Below are positions 50,135 through 64,000 of a DNA stretch of 64,000 bases, piece after piece; within the stretch, counting starts at the first letter, position 1, and every line of letters begins with the position of its first letter. The notes under the pieces are model-generated. The model did no database searches. It saw only the letters and a list, made by a program, of their open reading frames with translations, and was not told the origin of the DNA. Source of the DNA: Xestospongia bergquistia (Eukaryota > Porifera > Demospongiae > Haplosclerida > Petrosiidae); assembly GCA_963965975.1 (NCBI GenBank), contig OZ014421.1, positions 4,329,001 through 4,393,000 of the forward strand, written 5' to 3'. A program made the translations under genes and the position numbers.

Positions 50135-50497
50135 AGAGAGAGAGAGAGGGAGGGAGGGAGGGAGGGAGAGAGAAAGGGAGAGAGGGAAAGTCAGCTAAAA
50201 ACTAAACTTTTATGTATACACACTTTACAAATTTTTTGAACAACATCTAACTTGTTTGTTCTTTTTGACAACAGTTCAATGATACTTTGAGTCCATCTTT
50301 CAAACATACCAGTCACCTACTATAACAGTAGATGTACTGATCAACACTATGTAAATACCTTGGAATGTAGATTTAATACCAGGTGGTACAAGTCAATTAC
50401 TGTGTGACTTGTGGACAATGTTACTAAGAACTCTTGTAGTTGGAACACTGAAGAGAAACACAATTAATTTATAAATTATTTTTACATGCTTGTCTGA

Positions 50498-50558
<61 letters not shown>

Positions 50559-50752
50559 TTTATTATCTATCATTTGACTGAGTGAGTCAGTAAGTAACTA
50601 GAGTAGCTAGTGTTTGTTGATTGTCTACATGTGTAAAAGCATGTTCATACATGTCAGAGTACCTGTGTCATCATTAATCTGTAAAGAGAATAGTATAAAT
50701 ATTAAAATAATCTTACTAAAATAGTACCTCGAGTTCCATTACTTCGCATCAT
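46556..50752 (-). CDS. FIRRM: FIRRM / C1orf112 homologue, helical recombination regulator
   Basis: Many exons run from ATG 50752 (MMRSNGTR) to TAA 46558-46556. The protein is a long series of amphipathic helices without enzymatic motifs. LILLAWKALGKLVCRL, PLEEKVEQLFHSLYKH, LLKTCRFFATLLVKLVQ and FFPPSSMAIRI follow the order and spacing of vertebrate C1orf112. The C-terminal part has LLSSHHSWLTKHMSLDAF, QFAEVTPFSETLERCVP and a final NIWEDIGQIIDRK. FIRRM binds the AAA ATPase FIGNL1 and controls RAD51 unloading in DNA repair and meiosis. Assignment is by eye from several blocks, so other HEAT-like proteins are not excluded. Introns hold a small hairpin and two microsatellites. It is divergent from EZH2 (63 bp between starts). 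Confidence 0.72.
47907..47951. repeat. Short near-perfect hairpin in a FIRRM intron
   Basis: The arm ttaacattggagaaaggg (47907-47924) pairs with cccttttcccaatgttaa (47934-47951) around a 9-nt loop, 16 of 18 positions complementary. It could be a miniature palindrome or a structured RNA. The stem is short for a typical microRNA precursor. Confidence 0.7.
50104..50190. repeat. (GA)n / (GGGA)n microsatellite
   Basis: A purine-only run of GA repeats changing into GGGA repeats lies in a FIRRM intron; it makes an artificial Arg/Glu-rich frame that is not a gene. Confidence 0.95.
50501..50555. repeat. (TA)n microsatellite
   Basis: About 27 uninterrupted AT/TA units sit in the 5' part of the FIRRM gene, between its first small exons. 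Confidence 0.95.
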
Positions 50753-50815
50753 AAAGCCCGCCACTTGCCATTCACTCTTGTTTAATTAATCATAAAAGTG
50801 GGTTTGACTCCAAAT
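50753..50815. promoter_or_regulatory. Divergent promoter, FIRRM / EZH2
   Basis: Only 63 bp separate the two ATG codons. No TATA box is seen. Co-regulation of the pair is an inference from spacing. Confidence 0.6.
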
Positions 50816-54383
<3,568 letters not shown>

Positions 54384-54422
54384 CCATGATTGTTTAGTTA
54401 CTTTATATTGTTAATGAAACAA

Positions 54423-56841
54423 TTATCTTTGGTTATCTCTTCTTGTTAGTTCCATATTTGTATCATGAAGGATAGTTTTGCCTTCTTCCACTATTGAATG
54501 CTCACTTCCATGTGTAATACTCAATATACCAATTGCCTGTGATAATAATCAATATATTGTACTTACAAGTTATATAATATGTTACTTACTCTATCTAAAA
54601 GTTTCATTGATTCTTGAAGATGTGATGTTTCATCTGAAACTTGTTGAATGAGTTTGGTCATTTTAAACAAATGTAGTCCAAGAAACGGATTCATATGTGA
54701 GTAAAATAATCTAACAGAAATAAAACATTAACAATTAAATCAACAAATAACTGACTCACTCATAAGGATCTTTTAAAGCTCTAGCTTCTTCAAGTGCTTC
54801 TTTCCACTGACCAAGTTCTATAAATAAACAATGATAAACCAGTTTGACAGGTTGTGTATACCTATATGAGCATCCATTAGACATTCTCTCATTTTCATAA
54901 TTAGAACATTCTTGTCTCCAAGAGTGTCTCGGTTATCTTTCAAATATTTAGTAGTAATATCTACTAGTAATGTCCATTGTAAACATTGTAGTTAAAGAAT
55001 AAAATAATACAATTAAATTATTATTATTGTAGGTGGCAATAGGATATCATTATTCTTTTTAAGTTTTTCTACTTCATCTAATTGTTGGAATCCTTCCTTC
55101 AATAATTGTTTAGTGTCTTTGTCTGTTAGCCCTAACTCAAAATGAGAATAATTGATGTTATAAAGACACACATGTACAAAACTAGATCATACATCACATC
55201 ATCATATCAAATTATACTATCTATGTTACCACGACACACACACACACAATATGTCATACATCATATCATCACGTCAATTATGCTATCTGGAGTGTATGGA
55301 TCAATTTACTTGTAACAGTTCTTGAGAGCAAGGAGTCTAAGCTCTCTGTATCTTCATCTGAACATCGAGGACAACAACAAGTAAACAAATAGTATTTCTG
55401 TAAATGTTTTTGTCGTCTTTCTCTAGTATCTAACAGATCTGTGTAACTCACAAATAACTAAAAAATGTGAGATATGTTAGCACAAATTAGAGGCTCACTT
55501 GGTCACCAGATGGAACATCTTGTACTGTTCTGAGTTTCATTTGATATCCATCAAATATTGCAATACAATTAGGATCACAAGAATGATTTAGCAAAGCTGG
55601 ACTATAAAGAGAGTCGTAGTATGGGGCAATAATAACATATAAACTAACACTATATAAATGCCACTTCCAATGCTGTTCATTTCCCAGTCTAATATACTAA
55701 AACAATTACTCATTATCTAATAAAAATCAATTATTTGTTCCAGTATAACAAGCACTAACTTTACATGCTGTCTTGAAGGCTAACTCCATATCAAAACTCA
55801 TACCATCTGTCATGAGTAATTTAGCCCCAAACACTTGCTCTGCTAGTAACTGTTTCAATTCCTCATTATAACGTGGTGCATCTAATAATATATAGAGACA
55901 ATTAGTAGACATTCTGACTAATTTACGTGTAGTAAGAACATCCATTTCCCATTCAGCACCATTTGGTAAAGACTAGTAGAAGCAAATCAATTTGTCACAA
56001 GTTACAACAACTTACTATTTGAGTTGTCAATTCTTTCTTCACAAGTAATCTCAGAATTAATCTGATGGTAGTATTTGGTACTTTAGGACTTATACGAGCG
56101 ATATCTTTACATTCCATTTTATGAAATGGCCAATCAGATCTCTAGTCTAATTATAAAATAAAAAGTTGTTTCTCATACTAACCTGACATGCTCTGTTACA
56201 GTAGCGCACAAACTTGCAATGACTACATTTTTGAAGATTTCTAAATAATTGATTAACAATAATTACACAAATGTTTCCACATTTTTAGACGTTTAGGGAT
56301 TAGAAGCTATTGTTCCAATGTTGCACTATTTTGTTGTAACAACTATTAGCTTCCTAGCTAGCTATACGGAAACAGTTGCTTCAAATACAGAGTACATTAC
56401 CTACTATAAGTCTCAATTTCAGTTCACCTTATTAGCCACTCTACTAAATACTCATTTATTAACCAAATATTCATGAAGAAGATTTGAAATCTTAATTTTG
56501 ACTGGGCTGAATGTACAGCATGTGTCTACTTACTGTATTCCCTCCCACTTATCATTTCTATAACAACAAACAAGTCATTATACAGACTATATAAGTGTTA
56601 GTGATTACTATTCTATAGTATTATGTTCTTACATTTCTTTACACAGACACCAGTCACAACGTCTACCACGTTCGTGTTGGCTAATAACGTGAGCTACAGG
56701 AATTGATACCACTAGATTTGTGCCTGCCACTAGTTTCTTTCTTGAATATACACCTCTCCCATATTCTGGAGTGTTCTTAACCTCTAGAAAATCTGGAAGA
56801 AGACATCTGTATTCTTCTAATGGTGATGCACATGGATTCAT
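54423..56841 (-). CDS. SMYD-family SET and MYND domain methyltransferase
   Basis: A multi-exon gene starts at ATG 56841 (MNPCASPLEEYRCLLPDFLE) and ends at TAA 54425-54423. The first SET half has YGRGVYSRKKLVAGTNLV. The MYND zinc finger follows (CDWCLCKEM, then LQKCSHCKFVRYCNRACQ and DWPFHKMECKD). The catalytic part has ALLNHSCDPNC and LFVSYTDLLDTRERRQKHL, then a post-SET Cys cluster FTCCCPRCSDED. The C-terminal TPR-like helices end with AIGILSITHGSEHSIVEE. This is the SMYD1/2/3 layout, closest by eye to SMYD3. Substrates may be histones or other proteins and cannot be read here. Its stop lies 39 bp from that of EZH2, so the 3' UTRs very likely overlap. Confidence 0.88.
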
Positions 56842-56886
56842 GCTGAGTAGGTGTGGCCAAGAACTTAGAGGTGTGGCAAACTAATT
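56842..56886. promoter_or_regulatory. Divergent promoter, SMYD / TM2D2
   Basis: Forty-five base pairs separate the two start codons. No TATA box is visible. Confidence 0.5.
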
Positions 56887-57859
56887 ATGTCAGCAGAAGT
56901 AGTTCTTTCGTTCTCGCTGTTACTTTTGTTTTGTACAAAAGGAAATACTCTTAACTTAACTAATAGTGACACATGTGACGATGTAATAGTAGGTTCTGAC
57001 TACAATCCACTCAGTCCCAAAGTTCTCTGTTGTTTGCTGTGAGTATTATATGTCAAACATATCCTCATTTGTTTATATATCTTTTTCTTAAGTCCTGACG
57101 TTTACTACGAATGTGATGAACCTCGATCAATAGATGAGCGTAATTCAACAGATAATGATACCATAGGCTATTGTGAAAATGTGAGATGGCTTATGTTTTG
57201 TGTGTGTATATTTGTACTTATAAATTTCCCTCTAGTTTGGAAATCAATATTTTGATGATGTTGAGACAACATCAGTATATTGTACAACACTGGATGGAGT
57301 AGAATGTTATGGCAACAAAACCTTTATAAAGAAAAATGTCCCTTGTGTTAGGTAAGTCAAACTTTATTGTTGTCATGACAACATAATAGACTATCAATAT
57401 ACAAAACCTTACTTTCATTCAGTATTGAATTATTGATCAGACAGATCACAAGTTTAATGTCAAATTTGAAATTTGCCAATTCTCCTTTTCATTTTATAGA
57501 TCAAAAGTTTAATTGATTATTTTAATTATCAAACAAATTCCTTGTCGATTTTAATTTGACATAAAAAATGTAATATCAAAAAAATATAACATAATTTCAT
57601 TATCTATTATATTATCTGTTATATATCTCAGTATTACTCATATAGATACAAAGGACTCTATTTCCCGACGATTATGCTCTTCTCAGTATTTCTGGGTCTG
57701 TTAGGAGTGGACAGATTTTGTTTAGGTTACTGCTGTTTAGGAGTAGCTAAATTGTTAACATTGGGAGGGATAGGAGTCTGGTGGATTGTTGATGTAATTT
57801 TATTATTGACTGGGAATTTGACTCCTGAAGGAGGTTACAACTGGGACCAATATTATTGA
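56887..57859 (+). CDS. TM2D2: TM2 domain-containing protein 2
   Basis: Four exons (56887-57038, 57093-57180, 57236-57351, 57646-57859) give 189 residues. A signal peptide (VVLSFSLLLLFC) precedes a Cys-rich lumenal domain with LSPKVLCCLLPDVYYECDEP, YCENFGNQYFDDV, TTLDGVECYG and NVPCVRYKG. The TM2 module follows: two hydrophobic helices joined by the conserved DRF turn (GLLGVDRFCLGYCCLG), then LLTLGGIGVWWIVDVILLLTG. The C-terminal GYNWDQYY resembles the end of TM2D2 rather than TM2D1 or TM2D3. The fly orthologue (amaretto) is linked to Notch-related phenotypes; the molecular role is not settled. Confidence 0.92.
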
Positions 57860-57946
57860 TAAAATGGGTCTGGGGATTTTTATAAGTGTAGATATTGAAA
57901 ATAATATCAGAATAATTATAAATCTCTTTTTATTTAATATGATCTT

Positions 57947-60143
57947 TTATTTGCTTGTTCGGAGTGCACGTGATACCCAGAATGATTGAATAATTGATGC
58001 GATATCGGGTGGCATGTTTGGTATTTGTGTCTGAGTGACTGATGAATGGGTGGGGCTGTGAGCAACTTCCATATTGTCATCTTGCTGATTCATTTCATCC
58101 TCTGTATATTCTGGTTCTTGAGGACTGTCCTAATAGAATTAAAAATTATGTACATTTATTTTCGTGTCAATTTTTAAATTACCTCTCCTTCCATGTTAAG
58201 ATATTCTTCATTATCAGATGCTGATACAATTTTTGGCGAATGTGTAGGAGACGATGAATCAAGGCTATCATTACCAGTAGCAATAGCACGTTGAAGTAAT
58301 TCTCTATCAATTTCATCAGGTTCTACAGAAAAGATAGTATACCATACACAATAGTAACTAGTAACATACCATCTTCAATATCACTAGCAACCACCAATTG
58401 CCAGGATTCTGTTTGATGTGATGTTAGATCCTCTCGTGACTCGTCAGTCTCTTCTGCATGAGACTCATTTTGATAAGAAGGCATAACATAATGGTGATAA
58501 AATGATGGAACTCCATCATCATCGTAAGTCACCTCCTCAAAATAGATGCCCACAATCTCAGAAGCGACTTTGTTGTCATTAATAACTTCGTCCGTGTAAT
58601 AGCCAAGTGATACAACTTCAAAGTCTTTGTCTTCATAAGTCCAATCTTTCATATTTGTAAGGATGCTCATTTGTTCTTCATCAGGATAAGCGGACTCCTC
58701 CAAATCACTTTCTTGTACCACATCGTGATTTTGCAAAGTTTGTGTATCCTGTGATAACCAAGTATCATTAAGTATAATTTCTTGACTATCAGATATCATT
58801 AGATCACTCTTGGTATGTTGTACAGGTGGATGGTCTTCATTATCACTAGCAAATGCATGATGAGCTTCAGCCTCCATTTCTACAGACTCTTCACTAGCAG
58901 CAGGATCATGATTTAATTGTTGATACTCTCCAGCAACAAAAGACTGTGATTCATGTTCTATTTGTTTGTCATCTTCATTAATAATAACTTCATCTTCTTT
59001 GGTAGTATCAGTATCAGACTGAGACTTGAGGTTAAGGTTTGTGTCATCTTCAGTAAATATAGGCTCTGAATCCATTTGTTTGGTAGAATTTGGCTGAGAC
59101 CCATGATCCATTTCTGTAGAAATCGACTGAACTGATTCATAGTCTAATTGATTATATTCATCAGAAGTAACAGGTTGAAGAAATTTCTTTCTTGTTGTCT
59201 GTTCAATCTGAGATTGATTTTTTTTGCCAGTTTTGAAGACCTGCTTTGTGGATGAATGGAGTGGTTCCTTTCCTTTAGACTTTCCATCATTGCTCTTGTA
59301 ACTCAACTCCAATAGTTCTGTAGTCAAAGGATTAGGAAGTCCTACATTAGAATCTTGTCTTTCCTTAGATACCTTCCGTCGTTTGACTTCAGACTTTGAA
59401 CTACTAATCTGCTCAAATTCTTCATCATTAATCTCTCGTTTTCTGGTGCTTGGTACACTAGATGTAGTATCTTCGTTATATTTATAGAAAGGAAAATCAG
59501 TCCTGGCACATCCATCCTCTTCTTCATCCATAGTTTCATCATTGTCTAGTTCATCAATGACATAATCAGCTCCTACCTGTAATTCATCACCTATCACCAC
59601 AAGCTCTCTGACTTCATTAGTGGATACAAGTTGAAGATCAGAAGGTGCTACGTCTGCTATACTAGTAGAGACAGTATTTCTACTACTTAAATGTCCATTG
59701 ATAGATGTTACAGGTTCAGCAAATTCACTTGTACTAACAGATGTATCTTCTGAAAACACAGGTTTGCTCACATTATCTATCAATGTTGCACACTCAAACT
59801 TCTCCTCTGTTATAAGGTTAGGAGATATAACATTCTCTGTATTCGAAGGAGAGTTATTTTTTGTAACATCGATAGAAGTTTGCATGCTTGTCGTGTCTGA
59901 AATACCGAAGGGAAGCGTTGGAGAGGTAGTGAGTAGCTCTAATGAACTATTCTCTGGCAATGAATCAAAAGGCAGAGGAGTATCTAAGGATGAGAAAAGA
60001 GTAGTAGGTGTGGTTAGTGGAGAAATCTTTGGTTCCAGTAGTTCTGAGCTAGAGACATCAACAAGAGATAGTGTACCAGTTTGTAAACTAATGTTTGGGG
60101 AGTTCCCATCATTTATTACATTCGAAGTTTCATCAACCGCCAT
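57947..60143 (-). CDS. Large acidic, probably disordered protein of unknown function
   Basis: Three exons (60143-58370, 58322-58183, 58129-57947) give 698 residues. The first exon alone encodes 591. The sequence is rich in Ser, Thr, Asp and Glu, with many short acidic blocks such as ELDNDETMDEEEDG. A basic segment, STRKREINDEEFEQ to KSEVKRRKVSKERQ near residues 225-260, could be a nuclear localisation signal. It has no recognisable domain. The last ~25 residues, ending DIASIIQSFWVSRALRTSK, are less acidic and could be a binding motif. Composition suggests a nuclear regulatory or scaffold protein, but no family was recognised. It converges on TM2D2 (87 bp). Confidence 0.8.
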
Positions 60144-61421
60144 AAAAGAGCTTTATCGCAAAAATAGTCATAAGCCTGCATTACTCTGACTCCACCTTCC
60201 ATTTGAAAATAGGTACAATGCGCATGCTCGTAAATCACTCATTCCCATGTGACGTGAGGTGAGAGTGGTAGGTAAAGTTGTTGCAGAGTAAATGATGACT
60301 TTGATAGGGACAACTGAGAAAATTTATATACTCTGATGTTATCTATCAATATCTGATATACTAATATAGCAGAAGTGTACTATATCATAGTAATTGTCGT
60401 CTTTTCTGTTTCTAGGTCTGCCATGTTGACAAGTTTTGCTGGCTTAGAAGTGGCAGGCATATGTCCTGTATGTTTGCATATGTTATGAGGCAAGCCTATT
60501 TCTCCTTTATTTTAAGTGGTGTATGCTGTATCACATGATTATGTATCTCTTGGAAAGATCTGGCAGAAATTTGACGACAATGAATTTTATGTGCCCAATC
60601 AGCAGCACAATTTTTTAACCTTCACTTTACTATATAACTATTTACTATAATCCACATTAATTATCTCTTTTTATAGGGTTTTAAACTCTTATGTTTTTGT
60701 AATTTAATGTGGTTAATCTACTACGTGGGATAACTGATGCCATACTTTATAATAAGCCTGTTCCAAGTCTATAATAATAATTAAAATATGGCATCTAGAC
60801 TAATACCAGTAGATTAACCACAGTACTTGTAATTTGTATAGAGAACATATGATGACTGCATAGTTCAAATGACACTACTATAATGTAGTGCATGAGAAAA
60901 TTATTTTCGCCCCTATCTGATGTTCTCATTATGTATAATTATTGGCAGTTAATTTGACAATCAAAATGTAATATTGATGCATTTTACTACACACTGGTCA
61001 TTACCTGTCGTGGTACGTTCCTGTTTCACACATTGTGCCTAATGAGGGTAATGATGAAGATAAAGCTGGGAATCTCTCTTAACATGTTATGTTGTGCTGA
61101 GAATTGGCATCCTTGCACTGAACCCTCACTCAAAGACTAGCTGTAGAATGAATCCTGTTCCCTCTACATCACATTATGTATATATAACATGCATTTGCCA
61201 AAGCAGGTTTGTGTTCCTGAACATGAGTCTTAGAAAAGGGGGATATTTTTGTACCTTTACTACTGAAATGTTTTCTTCAGTTAGATTAGATGGGAACAGA
61301 TGGTAATAAACTGAAATGCTATTATGATACACAAATACCTTAATAAATATACAATATTACAAAATTGTGATATAAAAATAGATAAAACATATACACTTCA
61401 TTAACAACACTACTAATAGTA
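60144..61421. other. Intergenic region with a hairpin element
   Basis: This 1.3 kb between the acidic orphan and the phosphatase gene, both on the minus strand, has no supportable coding region. It holds the promoter of the orphan next to 60144, the hairpin at 60709-60821 and the 3' UTR of the phosphatase gene. Confidence 0.6.
60709..60821. repeat. Small palindromic element
   Basis: gtggttaatctacta at the left is mirrored by the right end tagattaaccac, and tgatgccatactttat near the centre by the complement of aaatatggcatc. The 113-bp piece can fold over most of its length. Similarity continues weakly on both flanks (about 60695-60835). It resembles a miniature inverted-repeat element. Confidence 0.7.
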
Positions 61422-63717
61422 TTATATGATAGTACTTTCTGTAAGAATACGCTGCTCTTCCAAAAGTGACAAGGCAGCAAGATATCGTGTAAACTCTTCT
61501 AAACTAACATGGCCATTTTTGTCTATCCACACAGCAGTGATTATTTTGATTATAAAAAAATATAAAATACCTTCATCCATTTCATTGAGCATGTCCTTCA
61601 TGTCTTTCTTCATCTCATCAGTAGCAGCATGTACCATTCTTCAAATAAGAGATTATGTTAGCACAGTTAAAGTATGTTGAAATAAAGACAGTAATGTCAT
61701 TAACTTTATCAAGGTACTAAACTAAATACTACGAATGAAACATGATACCACTCTACTTTATCTAGAAGATCACACACAGTATTAATTGTAACTATATAAC
61801 AGAGTAATTATAACTAGGGAGGCATTACAACAATCACTAATCTAATAATGTTCACACTAAAATCTCCTACAGCAGCTTGGTGGGATAATTTTCTTTAGAC
61901 AGTCAACAGCTGTAAGCTTGAAATAAACAAAGAAAGACTTGCGATTAGACTTTTGAAGCATAAGGAATAGGAAAAACATGAGTATACACAGCTAGATATG
62001 GAAAGGGCATGGTCAGTAGACCTCAATTTGAGACCAGACCTCTATTTATTATTTGCCTCAGATTACCCAGGCCTCCAATTGATACCTCAAACCTGGCCTC
62101 TATCTGGAAGAGACCTCTATTTAAGGAAATACAGTAACTGTATTAAAGCAATTTCCTATTACTAAAACAGTATTAGTTAAGACACTTTATGTATAGATTG
62201 CATATAATATATTTCTCTGTTGAGTATTACTTTGTGTGTAATGTAGTATTTGCACTATACAAACTCTATCATTATTTGAGATGTATTGTTTCTTACCCTA
62301 ATTGTAATGCAAAGTCCTCCAACTCTTGTATACTTAACTGGCCATCACCGTTGGTATCAATGGAATTAAAAATAAGTTTGATTTGCTCTTCATCATTTGT
62401 TCCTGCTTGCTTCAATATACTCCTGTAATGATAACACCCATTAGTAAGTATAGCATCTAAAAAGCTTTTCTTAATACAGTTAGTTATTTTGCTAAACGTA
62501 TGTCTACACAATGATTGTGTGTATGAACACAAACTTGATTAAAACTAACTTTGAAAAGTTACGTCGAAAAGATGGTTGAGATGTATTGCTAGTACTATCA
62601 ATATTAGTTGGAGTAGTTGGTATTTGCAAAGTCTCCTCATCCACTGATTTCTCACGTTTTCTCATGACTTGCATTCGTCTATTAAGATATTATAGAGCAT
62701 TCAAAACATAGACAAATATACCCTACAACTCCTGCTAGTCTGCGCACACTATCCCATCCAGGATGCACCTCATGGAGAGCATCTTGTTGAAGAGCTAACT
62801 GAAACTCTTTGCTCCCAGTCTCTCCAGTATACCCATTTCTGATCATGTGCATACTTTTTCTCCTCAAAGCGTTTCTTTTACCCACTTTGACAGGAACAGC
62901 TGGATAAGAAAAAGAGACTGAACGAACAGAACCTGCTGGAATATTCTCAATTAACAGATGTTTCTTATCCTCTTGTGCCATTGCTCCTGTTCTCCTCCGA
63001 AATTGAACTGTTTTAATCTCAGGGACCGTATCCACAACAGGAGACTTAGTTTCTTCTGGTATTGCATCAATTTTTAGCTGAATAGGTTCAGGAGGACAGT
63101 AGGGAGCATACTCTACCCATGTCTCACCGTCACTATTGTATTTGATAATCTGTATACATAAGTATCATGTGAGTGATTATAACACAATGTGATAGTACCT
63201 GTAAATCACTAGGTAAAATAACAAACAAAGCTCCTTTATTTGTGTAAGTACCACAATAATTAGCAGCAGAGAAAACAGTTGTCACAAGTGGAAAAGGGAA
63301 AAGCTGCTCTCGATTATCAGTGTAAGCAAACCCAATACCCTATAATAAGGAGTAATGTAATAACAAGTAAAAGAGATATACACACCTCTTCTTTGCATTG
63401 ATGAGCTCTTATGATTCCTAAAAGGTCACATTCTTTTAATAATGGAGTAATAGCAGCATAACCATAAAAACAAGAACATCCTCTTGGTGGATTTGGTATG
63501 TAGTCCAACTCTAGAAACTAATAGGTATAGGATTGAGGATGTTAGGTATTAGTTTCTGACTAGCTCACTTCTTTATAGTCTTTATCAGACATTCTTTTCC
63601 CTAACACTTCTTCTAAGAGTGGATCTGCCCACAATAAGTCACACATAGGACCACTCAGAGGTGGTTCCAAAAACCGGTTGATTGATTTAATGACATCCAA
63701 ACTGGTTATCTTTGAAC
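61422..63717 (-). CDS. Calcineurin-type Ser/Thr phosphatase with C-terminal EF-hands (partial)
   Basis: Only the C-terminal half is in the window; the N-terminal exons lie beyond 64000. The first visible exon (63717-63569) has [20 protein letters not shown] and CDLLWADPL. Next come [53 protein letters not shown] and [21 protein letters not shown] and FSAANY are catalytic-domain motifs of PPP phosphatases, and FLEPP..GP.CDLLW with RGCS.FY.Y is the calcineurin (PP2B) type. After a basic linker ([20 protein letters not shown]), two EF-hands follow: [17 protein letters not shown] and [14 protein letters not shown], both with full loops. The stop is at 61424-61422. Calcium could act directly on the chain. 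PPEF/rdgC also has C-terminal EF-hands, so a divergent PPEF is the main alternative. Confidence 0.82.
62008..62137. repeat. Interspersed repeat with recurring GGCCTC/GACCTC words
   Basis: In the phosphatase intron between the two EF-hand exons, words such as agacctctattta, aggcctccaattga and ctggcctctatctg recur about every 15-30 bp and end in ggaaatacagtaa. The pattern looks like the widespread non-coding repeats of marine invertebrates that begin with a ctgtatttcc-like end. Family unknown. Confidence 0.55.
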
Positions 63718-64000
63718 CTAATAACAGCAACAAAGAACAAACAAACTCAATATATAACAGATATAATGTATGTCTATGAAAACTGAAACTACTACTACCT
63801 ACTGCTATCAATGGAACATACGTCATACAACAACATCTATTAAGTAAATGTGTGAACATGATTATAACTTATAGATACCTGACAAATGGTCACTACAGAA
63901 AACATAAATGTGCTTCTAAATACATTTCCCTTACCACAAATACATTGTATACATGTGATGTATAGTAGTGATGTTTATAAAATTCTTAGAATGTTGTGTT
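63718..64000. other. Probable intron at the window edge
   Basis: No exon fits in these 283 bp: the expected HGG-containing segment that precedes the visible phosphatase exon cannot be found on the minus strand, and short frames here do not join in phase. The upstream exon is therefore most likely outside the window. Confidence 0.6.

Noticed and set aside
50005..50205. Arg/Glu-repeat protein frame.
   Set aside because: It is a translation of a (GA)n microsatellite inside a FIRRM intron.
59698..60189. A 163-codon plus-strand frame.
   Set aside because: It is antisense to the N-terminus of the acidic orphan and has no domain features.
63718..64000. Apparent loss of the HGG metal-binding motif in the phosphatase, with a putative exon near 63783-63836.
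   Set aside because: That stretch does not join in phase to any upstream exon, and the motif can simply lie in an exon beyond the window.

Overview
The window is nuclear DNA of a simple animal, most likely a demosponge such as Amphimedon. The evidence is its AT-rich sequence, many introns of only about 30-60 bases, and an animal gene set: a fibrillar collagen with a COLFI end, Drosha, EZH2, an inward-rectifier potassium channel, NCS-1 and TM2D2. I could not search a database, so the species is an inference. No tRNA, rRNA, CRISPR array or viral gene was recognised.

Layout. 1-4656 holds a partial TPR gene (-), TMCO1 (+), NCS-1 (-) and a Kir channel (+). 4827-13007 is a fibrillar collagen gene (-) with dozens of Gly-X-Y exons and one small transposon in an intron. 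13270-17598 is Drosha (-), divergent from ORC5 (+, 17816-27922). The 5.2 kb intron 11 of ORC5 carries a long foldback repeat. 28259-28981 is an intronless gene of unknown function behind a clear TATA box. About 5.4 kb with no recognisable gene follows.

From 34344 to 60143 eleven genes alternate strands without exception: SWT1 (-), a spinster-like MFS carrier (+), INPP1 (-), a TTF1-like Myb protein (+), uridine-cytidine kinase (-), a cupin (+), FIRRM/C1orf112 (-), EZH2 (+), a SMYD SET-MYND protein (-), TM2D2 (+) and an acidic orphan (-). Divergent start codons lie 26-270 bp apart and convergent stop codons 39-432 bp apart. The right edge holds the C-terminal half of a calcineurin-type phosphatase with C-terminal EF-hands (-).

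The genes do not form one pathway. They are mostly housekeeping and regulatory genes packed as divergent pairs that probably share short promoters. Exon models were made by hand from GT-AG boundaries and frame. For TMCO1, NCS-1, ORC5, the MFS carrier, INPP1, TTF1, TM2D2 and the acidic orphan the exon lengths sum to a whole number of codons. Collagen, Drosha, SWT1, FIRRM, EZH2, SMYD and the kinase are given as spans with only part of their exons worked out.
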